DNA of 64,000 nt from Ciborinia camelliae (lineage: Eukaryota; Ascomycota; Leotiomycetes; Helotiales; Sclerotiniaceae): positions 2,127,517-2,191,516 of the forward strand of contig JANPYM010000007.1 of assembly GCA_025890175.1 (NCBI GenBank), given 5' to 3'. This document shows, in pieces, positions 35,801 through 45,811 of the stretch. Under the pieces are notes generated by a model. That model worked only from the letters and a program-made list of their open reading frames with translations. It searched no databases and was not told the DNA's origin. The translations under genes and the position numbers were made by a program. Positions within the stretch are counted from its first letter, which is position 1. Each line of letters starts with the position of its first letter.

Positions 35801-36581
35801 ATGTTTGATAATTACTTCAACTTTAAAGAAAGATTTTATTATAAATAATGATCCAAATACAGTTAGATTGAACAGTGACAAATTTCAAATAATAATTTAT
35901 TAAAAAATGAAAAAATAGTCGCAAGAAATCAAGTTTAAACTTATAAAGTTTTCAAGTGTTTTGTATATGTATAAGTTGTAATATATTTTCGTGTGTCTTT
36001 AGAACCCGACGAATAGCTTTGTGTTAGTATTGTAAGTTAAGACGTAAAATACATTTCCTAGTTTTCCAAAGAAGGTTCTCGAAAATGTTCGAGGCAACCA
36101 TGGTCGCGATGGTTAGTTAGTGTGGTTAGAGGTGCGTCAAGTTGCGGACAAGTGGCAATTCCCCCCAGCACTTTTCCATGACAGTAATGAGGAACTGAAG
36201 CAAGAATCAAGAGGAAAAAGGTTCCGGACAGTGAGGGAGGGAGGAGCAGCGGGGTTTCGTCCATTGGCTAGGTAATGTGTAATTTTGAACATCGCAGTCC
36301 TGATTGTAATTTCATATTCAAAGCTAATACAACTAACGAGAGTCTATTACCATTTGGCTAGTGTGAGGGAGTTATGTAAGCCTTCAACGGAACTACTTAC
36401 ATTAGTCTGAACCTTCAATAATGGTACTAAAAGGTTGGTTCTCTGGAAAGAAAATCATCTTCATCTCAATTTCTCACATCTTTTCCATCTATTCACGACA
36501 CCTTTATACCTTTAAATTTCAACCATTAATACATAACTTAGAAACGGAAGATATTTTAATCTACGACGAATAGCTACGACA
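35801..36581. other. Intergenic region upstream of BTB gene
   Basis: AT-rich at the left (35,801-36,050), then ordinary. A 68-codon minus-strand frame has no support. The right end is a pyrimidine-rich leader before the BTB gene ATG. Confidence 0.5.
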
Positions 36582-37911
36582 ATGGCGCATAAAGTCATCA
36601 GTAAGCGACCGGGTGATGTCACGTTGGTCTTACCTTCCGTAAATTGCACACCCGTAGATCCTTCCGAGTTCCTTCATCTTTCCAAGATACAAGAGGAAAA
36701 GGCCAATAGATTCGAGGTTTCCTCGAAAATAATGATGGCTAATTCCTCCGTCTTTAAAGCACTGCTAGATGGACAATTTCAGGAAGCCGAGACATTGGAA
36801 AAGAATGGCAGTGTGGAGATTCCACTTGACGATGATCCGATCATCATGAAAATATTTGTCAGTATTCTTCATGGTCGTTGGGGATTCGTACCCCAAAAGA
36901 TAGATTTGAGTACCTTGGCCGGAATCGCAATTCTTTTTGACAAATACCAATTGCGCATACATACGAACAGGAACTTTGATCATATCATTCCTAAATGGAC
37001 AAAAGACTTGTCATCGTCTATGGAGACATTCTGCCATACGGACGGTCTTTCGGATAAGAATGCGCCTATCATTTTCCAATGGATCTGTATTGCCTGGGTG
37101 TTCGAATTAGAGAAGGAATTCAATCAATACACAAATATCCTTCTGATCTATTGCACCCCTGGTTCCATCCAGAGGATGTTGAGAAAATATAGAGCTGGGG
37201 AGGATATCCATTTGCCTCGATGTCTGCCTACTCCATGTCATGTTTTCGGTAAGCTCATATGATAATCTTTCATCTGCTGAGATACAAGTAGCTAATAGAA
37301 CCAAAGATAAAATAGAGAAAGCTCGACAAGCGACAATAGAAGAGGAGCTCATATACACCATAACAGTAATACTGGATCTTCATCGAAGCGGCAGAATCTT
37401 TCGCACATCAGTTCATGACAAACAGAGTTGCGATATAGAAGCCAGTGAGCAGTTTCTCAAAAGCGGTCTTTATCCGCTCCCAGAAGCTCCATATTCAGAA
37501 TGGAGTCTGCAGACCATCAGGAGAAAAATAGAATCACTGAATATCGTCGTTTGTCCTCGAGATAAGCTTAAAGGGCCTGGAGATTATGACACATCTTGGG
37601 ACGGCGAATATAAGTTCAAGGAATTCATCAGGGGTCAGTGGCGTAATTTTAAGGATGCACCTGGGTTGCGGTTGGCAGATCTGAAGAAACTATCTCAACC
37701 GCAAGAGCCGGCGGATTACTGCGGAATACGTGGCTGGCTCAATCAGGTGGATGCGACTAATCCCTGGACTCTTCTCTCCAGTTTTAACGAGTTGAGAGCT
37801 GCGATCTCTTCGATGAACCACTCCCAGTTGTCTGGAAATAGCATGATCGATCGCCCAAAAGAGCGTACATTTATATGTATATATCAGCATTGGTTAACGC
37901 TTTTGAGATGA
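36582..37911 (+). CDS. Divergent BTB/POZ domain-containing protein
   Basis: Two exons (36,582-37,248; 37,307-37,911) with a 58-bp phase-1 intron (GTAAGC, GCTAAT branch, AAG) give 423 residues. It lacks the DPDGD start of its paralogues; KRPGDVTLVLPS stands in that place. The BTB core is FEVSSKIMMANSSVFKALLD, LDDDPIIMKIFVSILHG and IAILFDKYQLRIH, followed by WICIAWVFELEKEF. The intron follows HVF instead of the usual VIG. Exon 2 keeps the second family block (SCDIEASEQFLKSGLYPLPEAPYSEWSL) and then adds about 100 residues (ending TFICIYQHWLTLLR) not seen in the others. It is the most divergent of the five copies; a further intron near the 3' end cannot be excluded. Confidence 0.82.
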
Positions 37912-38282
37912 GAACTCAATTGCGATCATGGTTTTATCACTCTCTTAAGATTTCTTACTTCCTGGCCATGGCTGTATTCAAAGATGCAGAGTGACAGAAA
38001 GGACTTCAGTACGGTGGAAAGAGATTGACGATTAACACTTTGTTGAGTACCATCCGGGGGTTGTGATCGTACAAGTCTAAAACCGTATTGCCTGTCATGG
38101 AGATACAGCCATCTATTTTGTTATTTAAGGGCCCATCAAACTCGAGCTCAACACATCTTACAATTTTGAAATCATACACCATCTTCTTCCAGTCATCACA
38201 ACAACAAATTCGCAACTCAAACACATTACTCTACCACCTAACCTCGAATTTCGATAAATTACTTCAACTATTTAAACCGACC
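37912..38282. other. Short intergenic region between two BTB genes
   Basis: 371 bp separating two same-strand BTB genes. The open frame of the downstream gene extends upstream to 38,088, but the family-conserved start is the ATG at 38,283, so the remainder is treated as leader. Confidence 0.6.
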
Positions 38283-39483
38283 ATGGCGGAACAATATATC
38301 ATCGATCCTGATGGTGACTGCATTTTTCATCTTCAACGTATAGTCGAACAGCCTTCTAGCGAGAATGAATGGGCTAAAAATATCGAAATTGGAATCGCAG
38401 AGGGTTCAAGCACCACCACCGATATTCAAGAAGTGGAATTCCTCGTATCTTCAAAACACATGATGTTAGCTTCACCAGTTTTCAAAGCTATGTTTCAGCA
38501 TTCACGGGGATTCAAGGAGGGTGAAGAGCTCCACTCGACAGGCACTGTCAATATTGAACTCCCCGACGATGATCCCGATGCATTTCTGATTCTAGCAAAC
38601 ATTGTCCATTGTCGAGACTCCCAAGTTCCTTTAGCAATGGCTTTGTCAGATGTTTGTTATTTTTCGATTTTGGTTGACAAGTATCAAATGCAAGACGCAG
38701 TCAAAATCGTGTCATGTGTGTGGATTAAAGCCTTGATGAATACACCATTTACTTTAAAAGTCGATGACGACGCTTTACTACTCTGGCTTTGTATCTCTTG
38801 GGTTTTCAGCATGGATGAAGTTTTCAAACACGTTACTTGGCTTTTCATTCTCGAAAGCAAGATGCCTCTTTCTACCCGCATCAGAAATTACGGCTTTGAT
38901 CTTCCCATCCCGGAAAGAGTTATTGGTACGTTTACTTACCCTCACCCCTACTTGTCTTCTCTTTCTTCTTTCATTATTCAGATGCTGACTGACTCCGATT
39001 ATAGAAAAGATTGACCAAAGCAGAGAGGAGTTCATAACAGACTTCTTCCAAGATCTGACCCGCCTGATCACTGATCTTCAGACTCAACAGCTGTGCAAAT
39101 CTCGATTTGAAAGTCTTACCCATCATCATCACCACCACCATCATCACACAAAATCTTCGTCTAGACGAGTTACAGAAGCCTATCGCAAGGAATGCGATTC
39201 CATGATGCTCGGATCTTTGACAAAAGGAGCCATGGAAAATGGATTGTACCCGTGTGCACTTCCACCTTTTGATGGTGTTTCGCTTTGGTCGTTGACAGAG
39301 AAAAGCAAGTCGATAAAGCTTCTTTCGCCTTGTCAATCGACATCAGTGCCAGATCGGGATGGCAAGAGATTTGTTAGGGGCGGTTGCGATTCGAACGTGC
39401 TGATATCATCTCGCTTGAAATCTTCCAGTCGTGTGGTGTTTTACTGGCATGGGCTGGAGCTCAAGGATTTCAAGAGCCTCTAA
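38283..39483 (+). CDS. BTB/POZ domain-containing protein with His9 run
   Basis: Two exons (38,283-38,925; 39,005-39,483) around a 79-bp phase-1 intron (GTACGT, GCTGAC branch, TAG) give 373 residues. The start ACCATGG context and MAEQYIIDPDGDCIFHLQ match the family. The BTB core has LVSSKHMMLASPVFKAMF, LPDDDPDAFLILANIVHC, ILVDKYQMQDAV and WLCISWVFSMDEVF. The junction after RVIG is identical in position to that of the paralogues. Exon 2 carries nine consecutive histidines (39,118-39,144) before the second family block (CDSMMLGSLTKGAMENGLYP). The His run is a lineage-specific insertion in a probably flexible linker. Confidence 0.87.
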
Positions 39484-41769
39484 AATCTATCTAGCTCCTC
39501 AAAGCATATAGATCGCAGAGTAATTATGCACGATAAATCTGCCATTAACCCCAGAAGTAAGAGGAATCCCAAAACACGCGAGATCAGACAACCAAGGATA
39601 ACTATCGGAGGAATCTACCAGTATCGCAACGAATGGGGGACCAAAGCTTATGTACTTCAGGCAGTTTTTCGTCAACAGATTCTATTTTTCACAGTTCTAT
39701 TATGATTATTTTTCTTCAAATACGTGTGGAGAAGTACACAAAACACTGGTCGCTGGCATAGGAGATGATTTAGTTTGGCACTTCTAGTTTAGTTATTGCG
39801 CTATTGATGAATCCAACATAAATCCACATTTACATCCCTCATGATTGTGATGTGTAGAAGTAGCATCTTGAAGATAATAGTTTGTTATGCACCGTGATGA
39901 TCGTTGCACTTTCAAATGATATCGCCCCTTTTCCAAATCAAGACAGATCGGAACAATCAAAAACTATCACCTAAACCCCATAGATGCCATACCCAAAGTT
40001 TCTGAAACGCCCGTTCATCTTTACCAACTCTTTCTCCTCCCCCAAAATTCATTCCTAGCAATCATCTATGATTGAACATCTCATTCTCCGTAAACTATAA
40101 ATTTCTACCATCAGAGAATTAGAATGAGTATATTCGATTATTTAGCCGAAAGCCAGAATTTCTACCCTTGTCACCACAGCATGCGATCGCAAAGCTACCA
40201 ATGCCGAAACTACCTTCGCAATAGGTACTAAACATGATGAGAGAAGTAATAGATCGACATACTGACGTTACAAAGACCCAAACTAGATATACATTGCTCA
40301 AGATGGAAAGTTCCGAGGATAATCGGATATGCAACGGTACATACCTAGATTGCCGAGGGCATTTCCGAGGATATCAGTCATTGCCGAGGATATTCGGCTC
40401 ATTAGATATGCAACATAAAGACCTAGTACCTTTTCCGAAAGCATTTCCGAGGATATCAAGCATTGCCGAGGGTATTCGGTTCATTAGACATGCAACATAA
40501 AGACCTAGTACCTTTTCCGAAAGCATTGCCGAGGATATTCGGCTCATTAGATATGCAACATAAAGACCTACCCAATTTAACCATACTAGAATATTCAACA
40601 GTACTTATATAGCATGGCAATGAAATAGATACCAGCAAAAATATTGACAATCCATAGATATACAATAAATTGTTATGCCAGAGATAGCAATACTATTGAT
40701 ACAAACGCTCTATATCCACGAGTTAGCCTAGTATTGATCGGTCATCGTGATTCTCTATATGAAATCTCCCAACTCCTTGGAACTTGGCTCCTCGGTCACA
40801 ATAGTAATATGATGTTTATTTATACCTTCAGTTTAACATTATCGATACCCTATCTCCCCTATCTCCCTACTCTCTCCTGCCTCCTCTTCCACATATACAA
40901 CTTCTTAAACTAATCATCTAGCCTCTAGGTCCAATCTTCTCCACAAAATCTGATCAGATCAGATCTATTTGAACATTAAACATTGAATAATAGGCGTCGA
41001 AGACCCGAAGGGGGAAATTCTAGATGATTCTTGATTGTTAGTTTGATTTGATTTGATTTGATATTTATATATATGTAGGTATGTATGTATGTATGTATGT
41101 ATATATTTATATACTCGAATATTAGATATAGTTTTGGGAAATGCAATCTTATAAGCGCTTAACTAAGAGTGAGGGTAAGAAGAAGAGGATTTCTGGGTTG
41201 GGGATGAAAGAGGGGGATGAAAGAGGGAGGAGGAAGAGAGGGGAGAGAAAGAGAGAGAAAGGTGTGGGAAAAGAGAGAGAGGAAGAGAGGAAGAGAGAAA
41301 ATTTGAAAGATTTGCGAATATATGAGAAGCAGACCCCGGATGTTAGTAAATCTAAAGTACAAGTAGATAGATCGATTTGAGATTCAATAAAAGCCACCAA
41401 AGAAAACTTCCTCGAAATCATACAGTATCCCATCTATCTCAACCCCTAATTTGAGATGAGAACTTGAAAAGAGGGGGATTTATCCATTTATCTTGAGGTA
41501 AGATTCTATTTTCATTTAAAATCCTCAATTCTCAACCTTCGCCCCAAAACCCTTCTTTCTACTCAACCTTCCTCCCCACCCCCACCACAGCAGCCCCCTT
41601 CAAACGCGCCGGCAACACCGGATACCATCCCCTAACCCACTTCAGCATCTTTATCCCCATCCCTATTCTCATCCTCGTTCTCTCCCTTTCCCTTTTCCTC
41701 TCCCTCCCTCCCCTCCCCTCCCCAATCAAACTTTTTACCCCAAAAATCTCAAAAACCCTAAAAATTTTT
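39484..41769. other. Intergenic region with tandem repeats
   Basis: No convincing gene. Besides the 40.4-kb tandem array (separate entry) it holds a purine-rich GAGAGG tract (about 41,200-41,300) and GTAT repeats near 41,077-41,102. Frames of 80-95 codons on both strands translate these biased tracts. A minus-strand fragment ending in LKWVRGWYPVLPARLKG near 41,560-41,660 looks protein-like but is too short to call. Confidence 0.5.
40381..40571 (+). repeat. Three-copy tandem repeat (TTCGGCTCATTAGATATGCA)
   Basis: Units start at 40,392, 40,474 and 40,537 (offsets 82 and 63 bp). Each reads attcgg(c/t)tcattaga(t/c)atgcaacataaagaccta, with a gccgaggatat spacer of variable length. Imperfect spacer pieces extend left to about 40,313. 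Confidence 0.85.
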
Positions 41770-41961
41770 ATATCAAAAACCTTTATCTTTATTTTTATTT
41801 TTCTCCTGATTTTTTTCTTTTCTCTTTTCCTTTTTCTTTTCTTTTCTTTTTCCTTTTTCTTTTTCCTCTTTTTTTTTTTCTTTTTCTTTTTTTTCCTCTT
41901 CCTTTCTCTTTTTCTCTTCCTTTCCCTTTCCTTTTTCTCTCTTCCTTTCCTTCTTTCTCTT
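41770..41961. repeat. Polypyrimidine tract abutting an assembly gap
   Basis: Almost only T and C on the + strand (TTTTCTTTTCC-like, about 190 bp) up to the run of N. It explains the Lys/Glu/Arg-only minus-strand frames, which are not genes. Such tracts commonly stop sequencing or assembly. Confidence 0.9.
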
Positions 41962-41971
41962 NNNNNNNNNN
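41962..41971. other. Assembly gap (10 N)
   Basis: Ten ambiguous bases directly follow the polypyrimidine tract. The round number suggests a placeholder, so the true missing length is unknown. Confidence 0.95.
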
Positions 41972-42514
41972 ATCAGCAAGAATAAAAAGCGTGAAACATG
42001 GCCTGCAAAGAAATAGCTCACTTATGCATCCCCATCCCCAAAATCCCCAACAAACCACTCAAAAACAAAAAATATTTCCGAAATATATAAATACCTTCCT
42101 ACCTTCCCACCTACCAACCAATCAAGGTACCTACCTACTCACAAGTAATCCAAACCAACCCAAAAGATTTCTTCACATTAATACCTACTAATACCTAATA
42201 TGTAGAATTCATAAAACTTATATTATTACTCCTTTTCACTCCTTTGCTCTCCACTCCACTCCTCTCCTTTGCCTTCCATAATATCATTTATTCATTAACC
42301 GTCCTAGAAGGAAAGATCGATCACAGCTTACAAAATCCACAACCATACCATGCCGTACCGTACCGTACCATACTGAATCATCGACCCTCTGTTTCCCAAG
42401 TACCCTATCTCAAGACTGAAAGAATACAATAATATCAATAACCCATCCCAATCCATCCCATTAATTCATAACCCCCCCACTTTCCCCGTCTCATTCCGAA
42501 AAACAATCCAGCAT
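41972..42514. other. Intergenic region downstream of the eisosome gene
   Basis: Contains ACCTACC-type tracts (near 42,109 and 42,127), a TACCGTACCGTACC run (42,353-42,368) and CCATCCCA repeats. No gene was recognised. Confidence 0.5.
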
Positions 42515-43885
42515 TTAAATCGCACTCGACTGAGGAACCTGAGCATGACCAACCTCACTAGGAGCATAAGTAGAATCCATCTGACCAGTGGTAACCGAAG
42601 TACCCGTGCCACTAGGAGCATAACTTCCCGGTATCTGTTGTCCACTGCTAACTCTACTATCATCCATTTCCGATTGAAGACCTTCATGACGATAACTATC
42701 CTCGGTACCTACCACAGAACCCTCAACATTCTGACCCTGTTGATGGTGAAGACTCTCTTGACGCATCCCACTCGACTCTAGGTTCCCAGGTGATTGAACA
42801 TCTTCCAAATCCAACTGCCAATCTCGAAGATCATCTTCGGCATCGTTGAGAATCTGTCGAGCTTGTTCGGAATACTCGAAAGCTGGACGCATGTTTCCTG
42901 GTACGATTGGTGTATCATCAAGAAGGTTGAGTAGACGCCTTCCATGACGCGCAAGTATGATTTGTTTCTCTGCTCTTTCAATTGTGGCCGCGAATTCTGC
43001 TGCATACGCTTCCTTGATTTTCTTTCTTGTCTGTGGTTATATTATCAGCATCCTCATTGCATATGATCCACGATGGCTATTTCAAAAGCAAAACTTACAA
43101 TATTTGTCAATTGTGCCTCAGCGACCAAATATTCTGCTTCTGCTCTGACCAGCTCTTGCTCCAAAGTAACCAATGTAGCACTCTCAGGTTCCTTAACTTT
43201 CAATTTGGCAATTTGATCTTCCAATTTCTGTTTATGATCCCGACTGGGTTGAACACTCTTCTCGGTATTTCGAATGGCCTTCAATATCCCTCTGGAATCA
43301 TCCAAACTATGTGCATAATAATCCTCCTGATCCCCCATTTCACTCAACAAAACCCCCACCTTATCCGAGATTTCCGAAATCCCATCATCTTCCGTCGATT
43401 CACCCCATTCGGAAAGTTGGCCGGCGATAGAAATCCGTTCTTTGCCCGCGGTTTCGTATGCGGTGATGAGGTTGTTTTCGGTTTTGATGAGTCGGTAGAG
43501 TTTCTTGGAGAGATCCGGTTGATTCATCCCGCGAAGGGAAGAGAGGGAGAAATGTTTCGACGAGGATGCATCTTTGGATGAGGATTTCCCGCCCGAGGTA
43601 CGGATGGATAGGGCTCGATTCCTGATAATTACTATGTTAGCGACGATGCTTTCCACCTGATGATCTGCGTAATTGAAAATGGGTCGGATTCCCCGGCGGC
43701 GAAGATGTAGCAAGGGGGATGCATGGATGGGTGCGAACAAATGTTTTAAAGGATTGTTTTTCTCTCCAGATCCAGAGCCTCGAGTAGAATTCCCTCGCCG
43801 CAACATAGTTACAGCATACCCTTTGCGCCAAAGTAAAAGTAATAAAAAGAGTCAAATGAAGAAGTAGAGATAACCGGACTTACAT
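42515..43885 (-). CDS. PIL1: Eisosome core component, Pil1/Lsp1 family
   Basis: Three exons: 43,884-43,885 (only AT of the start codon in coding sense), 43,099-43,621 and 42,515-43,030. The 262-bp first intron (GTAAGT, GCTAAC branch, CAG) splits the initiator as AT|G; the second is 68 bp. The protein has 346 residues and starts MNRALSIRTSGG. The conserved BAR-type core is present: LSKKLYRLIKTENNLI, QLSEWGE, SDKVGVLLSEMGDQEDYYAHSL, RNTEKSVQPSRDHKQKLEDQI and LEQELVRAEAEYLVAEAQLTNI, then KKIKEAYAAEFAATIERAEKQ. The tail is Ser/Gln-rich. Pil1 proteins polymerise into half-tubes under eisosome furrows of the plasma membrane. Alternatively, an ATG at 43,806 inside the intron keeps frame and gives 407 residues (MLRRGNS start). 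Confidence 0.88.
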
Positions 43886-45077
43886 TTTGATGGTTGGATG
43901 AAATCAGGAAAGCACTTTATGTTCGTTGAGTTCTAAAAGTTGATCAGCTCCTTCCCTTCATTTCCAAATCGTACATATAACTTCGCCGTCGCAAAACACG
44001 AGAACAAGAGGTAGGAGCGAATTGCAAGCATCAATGACATCATCGACCAAGAGTTCGTTTGCGATGAATGGATAAGGAAGGACAAACCTTGTAACTGTGC
44101 CACCTTACTGTTGGATATATAGGCCAGGATGTGAAGATATAAGGATATAATATACTTTGGAAACTTTTGAATTTAATATAAATTATACATACGTTGACAA
44201 GAAGTGATATTATAAATGATATTGTAAATGACAGCAAGGATGAAATTTATAAAATTCAAAGAATGAAAGCAAGGGAGCTCAAGCTCATTCTTTATTTATT
44301 GTATCAGTAATACACTTTTGCCCTCATCATTGATGGTGACGTCATAATATAGGATCGTCTGAATTGCTGCATGTGAGAAAAGCGAGAACATTGAATGACC
44401 AAAATTCAAGATTTGTGGAGAACACCACTTGAGATGAAAATTGGGTACTCGGTGAATAAGGGGTTGCCGAAAATCTGGGGATTGAGTTTAAATCTGGGAT
44501 TATTTGATATGGGAAATAATTTGTAATTAGTGAGAGAAATCAAGACAGTCAGTCAAATCAAGTACTCGAGTAGAAGATATATTGGGAATGGCAAGAATAT
44601 TCATCCATCGTACAAATATCTCCCCATGGTAATACGGATGGATATTTAATTCTCAGTTAATTATTCTCAATGAATTGTTCTCAGTTAATTATTCTCAATG
44701 TATTATTCTCAGTGAATTTCATCAATTCATAACTCATCAACTAATCGTGTACAACTCATCCTTCCAACCTGGATGAGAGGGCAAATTCCCATCATAACCA
44801 TAACCATAACCATAATTCCAATAATATTACAAAAACCCCAAAAAATACAGATTCAAAAATAACACGGGAGAATTAAAACCAATCTCATCTAGCCAAAATC
44901 GCCAGTTACACATACACTCCGTGTCATAGACCATCCGACCGCACTCCTTTATCGTTCATTCCATTCCATCCAATATGACCGTTTTATATAATCGACGAAT
45001 ATACCCATCTTCATCATCTCTCAATGATAATATCTTAACCGGCATCTCCACCCACAGACGAAGAAAGTCGCGACATC
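43886..45077. other. Intergenic region
   Basis: Upstream of the eisosome gene and downstream of the His-rich gene. It has a 33-bp imperfect tandem repeat (ttctcagttaattattctca) around 44,652-44,718 and a CATAAC repeat near 44,795. No gene was recognised. Confidence 0.5.
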
Positions 45078-45329
45078 TCAATAATGTCTATACGTCGAAC
45101 TGCGATAGCTGGTTTGACTTGTTCGAGGACTCGAAGTGACATAAGTTCTGCCGACCGGTCTGGATGATCTGACCGACGTAACAGAGACGCGTTGAGGGTG
45201 GTGGTGAGAATGATGAGAGTGATGAGAGTGGTGATGGTGATTTGATCGACTGGAGACGGGGCGGGGAGCATACACGACTTCTCGGACGATAGGCTCACGA
45301 TAATATTTTGTCTTGCTAGGCCAGCACAT
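45078..45329 (-). CDS. Small His/Ser/Arg-rich protein of unknown function
   Basis: An 83-residue single-exon frame starting MCWPSKTKYYREPIVREVVY in a good context (CAAAATG). It continues with a proline-arginine stretch and HHHHSHHSHHSHHH, then an Arg/Ser/Thr-rich tail (residues about 50-83). The open frame continues upstream to 45,482, but that part (SSPSKSTPSTS...) looks like translated leader. No signal peptide or membrane segment is present. Short proteins with an MCW/MCF-KYYRE start and His-Ser run seem to occur in other filamentous ascomycetes, as I recall; no function is known to me. The histidine run could bind metal, which is inference only. Confidence 0.6.
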   Translation of the reverse strand: MCWPSKTKYYREPIVREVVYAPRPVSSRSNHHHHSHHSHHSHHHPQRVSVTSVRSSRPVGRTYVTSSPRTSQTSYRSSTYRHY

Positions 45330-45744
45330 TTTGATGATTTTGCTTGGAGGAGGAATGTTTTTGTATGGGCTTGAGATGGTTCTGGAATGCTTGGATCGAA
45401 TACTTGTATTTGGTTGATGGTATTGAAGGCTGGAGATAGATGTTGATGGTGTTGATTTTGATGGGGAACTGAGTAATATCAACGAGGGAGTTGCTTACAT
45501 TTATAAATTTCTCTCACATTGCTGTCATCAATCTTTCAATCAAGTAATGAGATGCAATATACCTAGGTTGTGGTATAAAATAGCATCAGCCAAGTCAACG
45601 TTGCATAGAATTTGCAGCGGTCCCCATGAATATCTTAACGTCCTGGCGAATACCCATCGATATCACCCCACCATCATTTGATGCCCAGCCCAGCCTAGCC
45701 GGGCGATCGAGTCAAAAAAACCCCAGCCTCCACCACATTTCGCT

Positions 45745-45811
45745 GTGATGGTGAATCGGTGATGGTGAATCGGTGATGGTGAATCGGTGATGGTGAATCG
45801 GTGATGGTGAT
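45745..45811 (+). repeat. 14-bp minisatellite TGATGGTGAATCGG
   Basis: Four exact head-to-tail copies and a partial fifth. Confidence 0.95.

Noticed and set aside
41560..41670. Minus-strand peptide LKWVRGWYPVLPARLKG as the end of a small gene
   Set aside because: Too short, next to a low-complexity tract and an assembly gap, and no upstream exon could be found.
41773..42058. Lys/Glu/Arg-only frames across the N run
   Set aside because: Direct translation of a polypyrimidine/polypurine tract and through unknown bases.
45745..45811. Regular repeats (also at 35,253 and 40,381) as CRISPR arrays
   Set aside because: Units are contiguous tandem repeats or have related spacers, and the organism is a fungus.
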